Both the position numbers and the translations under genes were made by a program. Below the pieces are notes generated by a model, which was not told the DNA's origin, ran no database searches, and saw only the letters and a list, made by a program, of their open reading frames with translations. 64,000 nucleotides of DNA. It comes from Drechslerella dactyloides (taxonomy: Eukaryota > Ascomycota > Orbiliomycetes > Orbiliales > Orbiliaceae). The stretch's first letter is position 1. Each line of letters begins with the position of its first letter. The stretch covers positions 3,472,001-3,536,000 of the forward strand of contig JAGTWJ010000001.1 of the NCBI GenBank assembly GCA_020064725.1, written 5' to 3'. Shown here piece after piece: positions 52,274-62,955 of the stretch.

Positions 52274-53757
52274 TAACTAGCGAACTCGAGTTTATTCGTG
52301 TGAGCCAAATTTCTCGTGTTCGCAATTTTAACTTGTGATTAATCTAGATTATTATAACTATATGGCATATTAATTGAGCTTCTTATAGACCCTATATCCG
52401 GACTTGATACCTAGACTATAAGAAGAAAATTGGTATCAAACAACAAGATATCAGGCCATGCAACTTATCTATAATTTATCTACAGACTGTTCCAACCTAG
52501 TTTCACTAGTACCTGGTAAGACATTAGTGCAAAATCATGTCTAACACCATATAAAAGGCTTCATATTCCACAGTATTTAGGTATCTGCCACTATCAAGCT
52601 AACTGTAAAACCTATACAAACTTAAATAGGATGGATTCTGCTTTTAATAGTATTATTATAAAATAGTGGGGCTTTAATATATCCTACTCCAATACAGTTC
52701 TTTGATGCTGAATATTAATTCTAGGGTTAAAATATCTTATTAAGATATTATATTCACAAAGACTATATACTAGCTACTAAAGAGTTATTGTAAATAATAT
52801 TAGTATAACCACACAACTTATACTTAAACAAATGCTATTAATTTATTTGTATCTAAAGTCTCAATCTACTTAAGCTTAATACACATATTTATATATACAG
52901 GAATTGACAAACATAACAACATATTAAGATAGAAGCCGAGAAATTAGAACAAATATCCAGAATATACTAATAGTCTAAAGCTAAGAAATTATAATGAAAC
53001 ACACCTATTACACTAAGAAATAAGATTAATAAGATAATTGAAAGATATTAGGAACAGGAGTTAGTAAGGCATTATGTACTGTATAAAATATAAGAAAAAA
53101 CAACATTAGAAATATATTACAAAAAATATTCTCAGATCAAAAACAATTCCAATACAAAAAAGCTCCTTACAACAAAAAAAAAAACAATAAAACAAGGCCA
53201 CACTTTAAAGATAGAAATACATACCCAAAAACACATATATATCAAAAATATAGATCAAAGTAAAAATCATAAAAAAATATATCATAAAAATTAACAAACA
53301 ATAAGAAATTTTAAACCCATCACCAAAGAAACACCAAACTTTTATAGCTAATATCTAAAACCACACAGATAACTAAAACAACCAAAAATAAAATATATAA
53401 ACCAGTACTTTCAGACATTGTTCTCAAAAAACCCAAAGAAAATCTCAATAGCTTCATCTAAAATCTACATTCCAACATAAACTTACTTATATATCATAGC
53501 CACAACAACTCTATATTTAAAAAAATAAATAATCCTTAATAATATCATACAAATACCTAAAACTAAGCAAAACACAAACACAATGATCTCCCAAATTATA
53601 TACCCAATAATCAGTAGCCCAATTATATACATTAATATCAAAAAAATCCAATTTAATACAGAAATATAGTTGATTCCATTAGACACTTTGCAAGAAGAGC
53701 AGCGATAATCACCATTGTCATCTGGGACTCCGTTCTCAGAAATGGAGGCTCCTGCTA
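52274..53757. repeat. 1,484-bp tandem repeat, copy A (AT-rich, RIP-like)
   Basis: This segment is repeated as copy B at 53758-55241 with no net length change; the offset is 1,484 at both ends (for example CGAACTCGAG at 52281 and 53765). In the stretches compared, differences are transitions (C/T or G/A) in both directions, as RIP leaves on both copies of a duplication. A/T bases dominate. It includes a truncated copy of the 3' end of the gene at 54967. No intact ORF beyond that; a very degraded transposon could lie within but cannot be shown. Confidence 0.85.
53483..53757 (-). pseudogene. Truncated duplicate of the C-terminal membrane region of the gene at 54967
   Basis: This frame encodes about 91 residues parallel to the last 91 of the downstream gene (both start near ASISENGVPDDNGDYR and end near VYK/IYK). 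It has substitutions such as R to C, P to S and V to I, all explicable by transitions. It lacks the first 290 residues and a promoter, because the duplication unit includes only the gene's 3' end. Confidence 0.75.
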
Positions 53758-55241
53758 TAACTAGCGAACTCGAGTTTATTCGTGTAAGCCAAATTTCTCG
53801 TGTTCGCAATTTTAACTTACAATTAATCTAGATTATTATAACTATATGACATATCAATCGAGCTTCTTGTAGACCCTATATCCAGACTTAATACCTAGAC
53901 TATAAGAAGAAAATTAGTATCAAGCAGCAAGATGTCAGGCCATGCAACTTATCTGTAATTTATCTATAGGCTGTTCTAACCTAGTTTTACTAGTACCTAA
54001 TAAAATACTAATACAAAATCACATCTAATATTATGTAAAAGGCTTTATATTCCACAGTATTTAGGTATCTATCACCATTAAACTAACTGTAAAATCTATA
54101 CAAATTTAAATAAAATGGATTCCACTTTTAATAGTATTATTACAAAATAGTAGAGCTTTAATATACCCTACTTCAACACAATTTTTTAATATTAAATATT
54201 AATTCTAAGGCCAAAATATCCTATTAAAATATTATATTCACAAAAACTACACACCAGCTACTAAGAAATCATTGTAAGTAATATTAATATAACCATATAA
54301 TTTATACTTAGATAAATACCATTAATTTATCTGTATCTAAAGTCTCAATCTACTTAAACTTAATATATATATTTATATATACAGGAATTAACAAACATAA
54401 TAACATATCAAAATAGAAGCTAAGAAATTAGAACAGATATCCAGAATATATTAATAGTCTAAAGTTAAAAAATCATAATAAAATATACCTATTACACTAA
54501 AAAATAGGATTAATAAGATAATTAAAAGATATTAAAAACAGGAATTAACAAAACATTATATACTATATAAAATATAAGGAAAAACAGCATTAGAAATATA
54601 TTATAAAAAATATTCTCAGATCAGAAACAATTCTAATATAAAAAAGCTTCTTATAATAAAAAAAAAAATAATAAAACAAGACCACACTTTAAAAACAGAA
54701 ATATATACCCAAAAATATATATATATCAAAAATATAAATCAGAGTAAAGATCATAAAAAAATATATTATAAAAATTGATAAATAATAAAAAATTTTAAAC
54801 CCATCACCAAAAAAACACCAAATTTTCATAACTAGCATTTAAGACCACACAAATAACTAAAACAACTAAAAATAAAATATATAAACTAATACTTTCAGAT
54901 ATTATTCTCAAAAAGCCTAAAAAAAACTTCAATAACTTCATCTAAAATCTGTATTCCAGTGTAGACTTACTTATATACTATAACCACAGTGACTCTATAT
55001 TTGAAGGAATAAATAACCCTTAACAATATCATACAAATACCTAGAACTAAGCAAAGCACAAACACAACAATCTTCCAAATCACATACCCAATAATCAGTA
55101 ACCCAATTATATACACTAACATCAAAAGAATCCAACTCAATGTAAAAATATGGTTAATTCCGTTGGGCACTTTGCAAGAAGAGCGGCGATAATCACCATT
55201 GTCGTCTGGGACTCCGTTCTCAGAAATGGAGGCTCCTGCTA
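53758..55241. repeat. 1,484-bp tandem repeat, copy B (AT-rich, RIP-like)
   Basis: Copy B of the tandem duplication, continuous at its right end with the intact gene on the minus strand. The join between copies has a short TA overlap (CTATAACTAG), suggesting a simple tandem duplication. The A/T bias stops sharply near the right end. Confidence 0.85.
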
Positions 55242-56118
55242 CCGGGCTCGAGTTGTCAACTCCGACATGGTCGTGTTCATCGGAGCCTAGAATCAATGAA
55301 GTTTGCGTGTCTCGGTTCACTTTTTGGGGTGCTGGTTCGCCGATCCGCATCGAAGCTCTCAGCTTTTCGAGTTCTCTCTTGTAGTTCTCAAACTCGATCG
55401 TATCGTCACTCGGACCTGATTTCTGTAGAGTTTGGCCGCTGTTCTCGTCGGTCTCATACTCATTATCGCTGGTCATAGCTTGAGAAGCCTGAGAGATATA
55501 ATTGTCATAGTGTGACTCGCTTTCCTCATCTTCGTCGGTGTCAGGCTGAAAGGCCGATGCGTGAAACTCTTCCGTGATGGCGATGCCATCAATCGATGTA
55601 TTAGAGCTTAGGTCGTTCATTCCGGGTACTCCTCCACGAGAGGCATATGATAGGCTGGGCCTTAGGAAAGATCTTCCGACTGAAATATATTGAGAAGGCC
55701 GCACCATCGAGTATGTATCGAAACTACCAAGATTCCCGGCAGCTTCGGTGATTTCATGTCCAGGTGCTGGTTCTTCATGGAAAGCGGACGAGCTCTTGTG
55801 TACTACTGGCGGTGATGAAGGCATCGACGGTGAGTCCGATGGATATGCCACCCAATTTGGTGACGAGTATTCCTGCATCTTGTCATCAACCGCTAGAATA
55901 TTGTCCATATCTTTGGCCTGAGTAATTTGCATGTTCATAGGGCGTCCGGATACGTCATATTCATTCTTCGTTGGCTGTGGTGTCGACGGAAGACTAGACT
56001 GACCAGCCTCATCTTCACTTTGCCATGCTTGATAATCCTCGGTCGTTGGGATATCGCTCGCACCGGCCTTTTTCTTCTCGGGAGTATAGGGGTTGGTCTT
56101 CTTAGCCATGGTGGACAT
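54967..56118 (-). CDS. Membrane protein with C-terminal double hydrophobic segment, 383 residues
   Basis: ATG 56118; the second ATG at 56109 has a better context (CCATGG). Residues 1-290 are Ser/Asp/Glu/Pro-rich and hydrophilic, with a short coiled coil (about 240-258, FENYKRELEKLRASM). The last 63 residues hold about 55 hydrophobic positions in two adjoining helices (LLMLVYIIGLLIIGYVIW and VVFVLCLVLGICMILL), ending in a basic YKYR-like tail. That is long enough for a membrane hairpin. This C-terminal part is coded inside the RIP-marked copy B, where A/T-rich codons favour Ile, Phe, Tyr and Leu. No shared domain, no known family. Confidence 0.85.
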   Translation of the reverse strand: MSTMAKKTNPYTPEKKKAGASDIPTTEDYQAWQSEDEAGQSSLPSTPQPTKNEYDVSGRPMNMQITQAKDMDNILAVDDKMQEYSSPNWVAYPSDSPSMPSSPPVVHKSSSAFHEEPAPGHEITEAAGNLGSFDTYSMVRPSQYISVGRSFLRPSLSYASRGGVPGMNDLSSNTSIDGIAITEEFHASAFQPDTDEDEESESHYDNYISQASQAMTSDNEYETDENSGQTLQKSGPSDDTIEFENYKRELEKLRASMRIGEPAPQKVNRDTQTSLILGSDEHDHVGVDNSSPVAGASISENGVPDDNGDYRRSSCKVPNGINHIFTLSWILLMLVYIIGLLIIGYVIWKIVVFVLCLVLGICMILLRVIYSFKYRVTVVIVYK

Positions 56119-57699
56119 GAACGAAGTCGCTTGGCGACATATGTTGGGGTATTAGAAAGAATAGGTGGTCTGATGATCTTATATCGTGAATATGTTCGTG
56201 CTTGTTGATGTGATAGGTTTAGATAGTTCTAGCCGAAATGTAGAGGAGAGTCTCTGGTGAAAGCTCACTAAGCTTACAGCTCCCTACAGAATTGAATCCC
56301 TGAGCAGGACGACGCAAAGTACGTCACGCCTCGACTTTGGTGGGAGAAGTGTATTCGAAATACAAATTATGAGTTATGGCAATTGACTATAAGGTTTGTA
56401 CAGAAGGCTGCCGACGTGAGTATGGTTGATATATCAATCCGGCAGTAATGGCAATGAAGAAGTATAGATGGCAGGAGGATTGAGGTGTTGGAGGTTGAGA
56501 AGTGAGAAGGAAGGAGAGTTCGAGGAAGGGCTCAGGTATTTATTGGCGCCCTTGCGCCCTTGCTACGAGATGCTAACCACTTCGGGGAATCACCCAACCG
56601 GTGCTAACTAGAACCACGAACAATATCTACTGGGACTAGGTAGCCGTATTGCAAGTGCTATTAAGGTATTGTAAATCCCAGCTACCTAGGGCCCTAGGGT
56701 CCAGGGATATAACTGTATAAAATGAGCGGCAACTATCTTGCCCCGCAGGAATACATATCCAGAGTAGGCACACTTCAGCGCGATATCCTGGGCTTGGGAC
56801 ACAATGTAACGGTAAATATCAAGTAATGGGGCCTGCTACTGGGCCAGGCTAAACTATTCCGGATCTCAAGGGTCGCCTACTGGGTCTCTTGTATCTAAAG
56901 TCCTCAGTACAACGAAGCCGCAAGTAACGATATTCAATGATCTGCAATGTTAAGATGAATGGTATACGTAAATTATACGTCAAATCTGGCTTATCGGGAA
57001 AAATCCCAAATAATAAAAATATCGAATGATAGCCATGAAGGGATAATTGTAGCACATTGCAGTGATCGGCGAGAATTAAAGGCAGATATCGGATCCCCGT
57101 AAATTATAAAAGCAGTCAATACTATTAGAGGTCGCATATATAGACATCGATAGTATACAGCATATCGAGCAGTGTAATGTCCCCCCTCCGTTGCCTTTTT
57201 TTCTGAAAGTCAGAATGCCACCAGGCGCCTTGTTCATATATACGGGGAAAATGTTATTCAAATGCTCGATCGCAAGCAGATAATTAACATATTACGAACT
57301 AGCATACGTTATTGTACGATAAAACATACACATCCAGTATTATTACTGCAAGGGATGAAACTAGCTTGTTATGCATATGCAAAAAAAAAAAGAGAAAAAA
57401 GAAAAAAATCAAGTCTGGCCTCGAGGCTCATAGACAAGTCATAGGCGCGATTGATTGAGCATGATATTTAAATCAGCAAAAGTTCGTAGGAACTGGATAA
57501 TGTCTCACGGGCTTCAGCGTCGACACGTAAAATGCCCTCACTGGGACACGTATATACACCTTTGGGCCAACTAGAGGTGTTCCTGTCATTTTTCACAGCG
57601 GTATTCTCACCTTACTTGAACTCAGCCCTACATCACTGCCACAGCACTCCGCGAACACAAGATTATACTTCTGACGACTCCAACGAAAAAGCCTCCACC
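56119..57699. other. Gene-free 1.6 kb between divergent genes
   Basis: Short ORFs only and an A-rich run near 57379. It should contain two promoters; no convincing element was found. Confidence 0.5.
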
Positions 57700-58170
57700 A
57701 TGGGATCTACCTACCAAGGGTTCGCATTCTGGACGAAAAAAGTTGTCAAGTTTCCATTCTGGTGCCTATGGCAAGGTAGATATGGTATCCTCGGAGGAGC
57801 CATAACAAGTGAGTAAAGATATTCCCCACGCATATAACTCGCACTTGCACCCGCCAACCAAAGAAATCTTCGGATAGGATACCAATTTCACAAAGATTAC
57901 GACCCTTACATGTTACCACGGCATAGTTGTAACTGCGACTTCTGTGGCGGCTTCTCGATGAGCCACAAGATCGCCTGTGAGAAGTTCGTTCGGGAGCACG
58001 GCGGCAAATGCTCCATGCCTGCCGGTGAGTACGAAGTTCGGCTCGTCCGTGCTCTAGAGCCCGGGAGCTTGTCGACAGTCGACTTCTCGCTTCCCTTCTC
58101 GAAGCTCAAGTACGAGTGGTCGGGAAAACCGGACAAGGTGGATGCCGGTTCCAAGACCTCGGCTACTTAG
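57700..58170 (+). CDS. Small Cys-rich orphan protein, two exons
   Basis: Exon 57700-57808 and exon 57878-58170 join in phase 1 (GTGAGT donor, ATAG acceptor), 133 residues, ATG in a CACCATGG context. The N-terminus is aromatic (FAFWTKKVVKFPFWCLWQ). Residues 54-81 hold CNCDFC, then a His, and two more Cys (IAC, GGKC), a spacing that could bind zinc (inference). The frame stops at 58168. A second frame, overlapping the end and open to 58331, reads GYLVTTEEQTEVARAAGQKL and looks like genuine helical protein, so a one-base change may have shortened the protein. No known family recognised. Confidence 0.6.
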
Positions 58171-58331
58171 TTACAACTGAAGAACAGACGGAGGTTGCAC
58201 GCGCTGCTGGACAGAAACTAAAGTCAGCTCTATCTAACGTCGTGGACGAGATAGTTGCGGCTAGTATGCAGAATTTTAGAAGTGCATCGTCTGATATCGG
58301 AGGCGGTGCCTGTTCGCAACGATCTCATTAG

Positions 58332-58764
58332 TTGGCAATGTCGACGGGGAAAAACAATTTTCCTTGGGAACACTATTACAATGATACTAGCTCCTGTCAT
58401 CTGTTCATTCAGCATGTTCCTCATTTATAGCCTGCCGCATTTACAGCTCATGTGTCCTGTATAATACGCCTAGAGATATAAGTCAAAGATATCTACAAAG
58501 TGCATAGAGTCCCGGAAATACCATGACGACTATGCGTATTCCAACGTTGGGCCTTCTTCCTCTTACTAGTTTGAATATTCAACAAGAGCCTAGTCAAAGA
58601 GGGACCAGCAGACCACCTTCATCCGATTACGAGACCATACCAAGGCATCGAATTAACAAATGCTCGTAATTTATATATTTATAAATTGTATTGCAACGAA
58701 GTACCGTATCACCTAATTAACATTTTAGGTCCCGGAAGATACCAAAAGCAACCCGCTATCCAGT
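58332..58764. other. Intergenic between convergent genes
   Basis: About 0.43 kb, AT-rich near 58670. Nothing recognised. Confidence 0.5.
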
Positions 58765-60697
58765 CTAGTACATCTCGACCAACAGCTGGCGATTCTTCGA
58801 CGCCACATCTGGTACGCCCGTGCCGCCGGTGATATATGCTCTCTTCTGCCCAACCTTCTTATTCAGATAGTATATCGCTGCATGGTTCGGCCCTGTCATC
58901 CAATTACCCTCCGTCGTATCAATCGCCTTCTCCCCGTTCGGTTTCCGACGAATCGCCGCCTCAGGTGCCTCCTTGATGACATCAAAGTCGAAGCCATTGC
59001 TTACACCGCTGCCGTCCGTCGACGCGATTTTGGCGGCGCCATCGCAACCTTGCTCGACGCTGATGTCGCCGTGGGCGCCGTGGTCGTCGCTTGCTTCGAG
59101 TTGGAATTCTACCCATGTGCATGGTAGGTCTTTACCGCGCTGGACACGGCCCTTGAAACTTGCGGGAAGCTTGACGAATTTCTTGTCGTCAGGCTTCAGG
59201 TGGACAGACTTCATAGGGTGATCGAAGTTTGCGCCGGCGGTGCCATTACCATTCCAGAGGTTGTTGTAGAAGAAGTAGTCTTCTGGTTTGTTGGATTTGT
59301 TGACGAGCGTGATGCCCGGACCGTGGTTCGCGGATTGGTTCTTTTTATCTCCGCCCTTGGAGGAATGCTTCGCTTCGTCATTGCCGTCATCTCCCTTTGT
59401 GCCATTTTCTTGGTGATCTCCTTGGTCCGGAGATTTGTCTTTAGGGCTGTCCTTCTTGTGGGGGCTATTGGCAGAGAGGCCTTTGAAGAGAGGGTGGTCA
59501 TAATTCGGCTCTGAATCTTTCTCTTGATCTTTTGTTTTGTCCTTTCGGCGTTTCTTATCGGCTGCTTCGTCTTGTTTATCCACTTCCGTGTCGTCTTGCG
59601 TCGGGGGACCACCCTGGTGGGATTTTGCGGCCTTCTTGTCCTCCTCTGATGGTGGAGTAGTATTAAGGTTCTCCTCTCCAACTTCGTTTTTGTCGTGGGA
59701 TTTGTCGTCGGTCTCTCTCTCATCATCGGGAGTATTTCCACTGTCTTCTTCTTCATCGTCTGCGTCGCTGATATTCTTGGCCTTCATATTCGGACCCTTA
59801 GCTGGTTTTCCATTATCAACTTCTGGTGCGTCGTCCTCATCCCCCGCCACGCTCTCATTTTCAGATTGGTCGTCCGAATCGACTTCGTCAACAGGGGCAT
59901 CGGATGCTATCTTCGCCTGGGCCTTATTCTTCTTATCCTTCTTCTTATCTTTCTGTTCTTTGTCGCCTTTCTTTTGCTTGTGAGGTCGAGCGTCCCCGTC
60001 GTTGTAGGATACCAAAATATCTTTACTCCCTTTGGCAGCGGAGCTCTATCTCCAGTATTAGTATAAATCTTTACAAAATAAAGAACTTAGGATGCACACA
60101 AACCTGTTTGTTGTCGCTGTCCTCACCTGGAGATCCGCCCCAGGATCCAACACCAATATAAGTCTTGCCGTCGGCAAAGGTACGTACAAAGTCTTCGAGG
60201 TCCGGGTTGTCCTTGATAGGACCTATCCGGATCACCTTGCCGTTCTTGAGCGTGACAGACTTCTTGAGTTTGTCTTTTGTCTCATTGGATGCCTTTTCCC
60301 ACGCTTTGTTGCAATGTTGCATGAACAAAGGGTCGCCTTTACGGGTGCCCGGAGCGCCGACTTGCTGCACAACCATGTTGCCGCCGGCCCCGACGATATT
60401 ACTTAAATCGATAAAGTCATTTCCACCAAATCCTAGAGGTATTATCAGCATATGTTGCAAGTCCGGTATAGCCGACGGCGACGCGTGCTTACCAGCTTTT
60501 GTTATCTCGGCCTGCTCGCCTTCTTGGCCGCCGTGTATGGCGATAATGGCGCCCGAGGTCCCATCTGCTGCCGCGAGCTTCGCGGTGTGATGCGGTTTTA
60601 CGACGAGGTCCTTATCACCGTTCCATCCGTGCACCTCAAACCGCTGAGGGTGGCCTGACATGTTGCAGACATGGATATGGTGAACTTTCGCCGTCAT
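58765..60697 (-). CDS. Two-domain protein with long charged linker, three exons
   Basis: Exons 60697-60493, 60432-60104 and 60045-58765 join to 604 residues. Intron 1 (60 nt) is a multiple of three without stops; intron 2 has ACTAAT and ATAG. Residues 1-150 form one domain (HIHVCNMSGHPQRFEV, ITKAGFGGNDFIDLSNIVGAGG). Residues 422-604 form another (ITLVNKSNKPEDYFFY, LPCTWVEFQLEASDD, HGDISVEQGCDGAAKI, AYITGGTGVPDV). Both start with a short strand containing N-x-S and share a Gly/Asp-rich middle, so they are probably related beta domains. I recall stand-alone fungal proteins like the second one but cannot name the family with certainty. The 243-residue linker is Lys/Asp/Glu/Ser-rich. No signal peptide is seen. 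It is divergent from the glycoside hydrolase gene at 61857. Confidence 0.85.
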
Positions 60698-61856
60698 CTT
60701 GCTGTGTTGTTGACTGGCCAAGTGTATCTGATTGCTCAATTGATGTGAATTGTTGATAAGAGGCCTTTGGCCAGTTCGCCTGGAAGTTGATAAAAAATAA
60801 TTGTCTTGTTCAAAGTCGTAAATGTCTGTGTCTCGTGTAGATAAACTGGTTGTATATTGCTTCATACGGGATTGAAGCTCCATCGATACCAAAGTCGCGA
60901 CTTTATATAAACTCGCCATCGTCAATTGAAGCCTTCTCGTGATTATAGTCGGCTTGCAATAATCTCACTCAACATCAAGGCGTTTTTAAGAAATCGTGAC
61001 GCTTGGCCACCGTTATATGACGTGCGAGCCTCCTGCCAGTGTGTTGTAGCATGTCCGGTACTTCGTAAACGAGCATGCATTATGATGTCGTCGTAGATCT
61101 CCACACCGCAGCCTCGGCAATTGGCGAAGACTCAAAGGATGCGACTCCGGGGTACGCGAGATGCGGCACATCCGATAAGGCTGTAGGAGAACCCGATCAG
61201 GACTTTCGGTACTTTGGAACATTCGTCGGAGCTTCCATACGTCAGTCGTCCCGAGGCTCGTGCTTGAGGCTCACCCTGACCCTTGCCGCGAGCCGCGATC
61301 GATATCTGGGGCCCCCTGTCGTTGGATGCCCCACAAGATCGCCGAATTAAGATATTGCCACGGCGCTCTTGGCGATGCCGCATCGCGCTTGGCCACCTTT
61401 GCGACGCTCATTGGCGGCTGGCACTTGGAGATGTCGCCTGATGTAAGCGAAACGTCAGGTAAGCTCGTCGATCACCAGCCCACAAGGCTGCCCGGATAAC
61501 GCCGTCGACGATAAGCGTTGTCTGGGCTCTCGGGGCTGGCGAGTCCATCTGCCGAGGCGAATGTGTCAGGCGTCATAACCATGGCATAGCCGGGTCATTG
61601 ATACTGGAGCGAGCGATGGGAAATGCTGTCATCGAGTCTTTTTGCCTGTAAAGGTGTTGTAGTATGCGTAAATGTATCCTACCACAGAGCTTGGGCTACG
61701 AGAACAAGCTCGGGTATAAAATGACTTGCGAATCACGACTCTACTAGTATCAAATTCGTCAATATCAACGGAATACAAATTTTACGCACAAAATTACGAA
61801 TACCCCATTGAAGAACTTCATCAATTTCGAACTTAATTCTATTCTAAATTTTCACA
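60698..61856. promoter_or_regulatory. Shared divergent promoter region
   Basis: About 1.16 kb between the start codons of two divergent genes. TTATATAAAG at 60901-60910 reads as a TATA box on the minus strand, about 205 bp from its ATG. TATAAAA at 61715 serves the plus-strand gene, 142 bp before its ATG. Nothing else seen. Confidence 0.5.
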
Positions 61857-62955
61857 ATGGTCGTTAGAAAGCGCTGTCTTGCCTGGGACTGGACCGACAC
61901 GCGAGATTGTCCTCAAGAAATCAACAATGTCGACTTTGACGGCCCAATGCACTCTGTCAGTAATTGGAACGTCTGGGTAAGTTGCTCCCTGGCTCTAGAC
62001 CGACCAAGCTTCGCCTGGGTGTCGCTAACATTCTTCCCTTTGATAGGAACCTCCAGAGTTGAAGGGCAGGGCTGCCTTTCGCCCAATGATCCACCTCCAG
62101 CCTGAACTAGAAGGCGAAGAATGGCAGACACTCCTCAAATCCGACGCCGATATAGTCCATTACTTCAACGAGCCCGAGCGCAACGGCATATCCAGCGACC
62201 TTGCTGCCCAGAAATGGCACGAACAGGTCGTCCCGCAGCTCCGTAAGCTGCACCACAAGAAGCTTGTCTCGCCGTCCTGTGCCGGCGACGATGCCGGCGT
62301 CGCATGGCTTAAAGACTTCATGAACAAAGTCAAAGACGAACCGCCAGACTTCGTCGGTGTGCACTACTACGGCACTTCATCCTCAGATGCCAAGAAGTTC
62401 CTGCACAAGATCCATGATGAATATCCGAAACAAAAGCTTATCGTGTCCGAGATCGCGTCTATCTCGCGCAAGAAGCAGAACGTGTACGCGTTCACTCGAA
62501 ACATGGCCAACTGGATGGACCAAACCGACTGGATCTTCGAGTACACATTCTTCGGGTGCTTGAAGACTATGCCGGACGACTTTGTCAGCCCTCAAGCTCG
62601 CCTGATGAGTCAACAGGGAAAATTCACTAAGCTTATGAAGCTGCTAATGCACGAACAGCCTATCACCAAGGCACACAAGGAGAAAGCTCAGGCGGGTGAC
62701 AAGGATGGCGATGCCAAGGGTAAAGCTCATGAGAGTGGTGGGAAAGCGCCGGACGAAGGGCACCAGCACGACCAGCATGATAAGAACAACAAAGGAGGTC
62801 ACGATAATGAGCAAGATGAGCCAGATGACGATGATCCAGAGCCAAAGCCAAAGCATCATAAGGGTAGCGGTACCAAAAGCGGTGGAGATGGGAAGGAGGA
62901 TTCCAAAAGCGAGCAAGGCGCCGAGAAACCAGGTCAGCCAATGGTCTCGGCTTGA
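61857..62955 (+). CDS. GH128 / Asl1-like glycoside hydrolase without signal peptide
   Basis: Exon 61857-61976 and exon 62047-62955 join in phase 0 (GTAAGT, CTAAC, ATAG), 342 residues. The catalytic domain (about 7-240) fits the Asl1-like beta/alpha barrel of family GH128, whose members cut beta-1,3-glucan: RCLAWDW at strand one, HYFNEPE with the acid/base Glu82, FVGVHYYG, LIVSEIA with the nucleophile Glu175, and IFEYTFFG at the last strand. Known relatives are usually secreted or wall-bound; this one has a basic N-terminus (MVVRKR) and no visible signal peptide. A 95-residue Lys/Asp/Gly/His-rich tail is unusual and resembles the linker of the neighbouring gene. Substrate and location are inference. 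Confidence 0.9.

Noticed and set aside
52274..55241. Reverse-transcriptase-like snippets in the AT-rich repeat
   Set aside because: On the minus strand a short LYGVR...L...LVKLGW string recalls copia-type polymerase text, but it is interrupted by stops and too short to claim a named transposon.
59211..59756. 181-codon Lys/Arg/Thr-rich ORF in another frame of the charged linker
   Set aside because: Low-complexity GAA/AAG/GAC sequence leaves several frames open; the frame joined by clean splice sites to both domains is the coding one.
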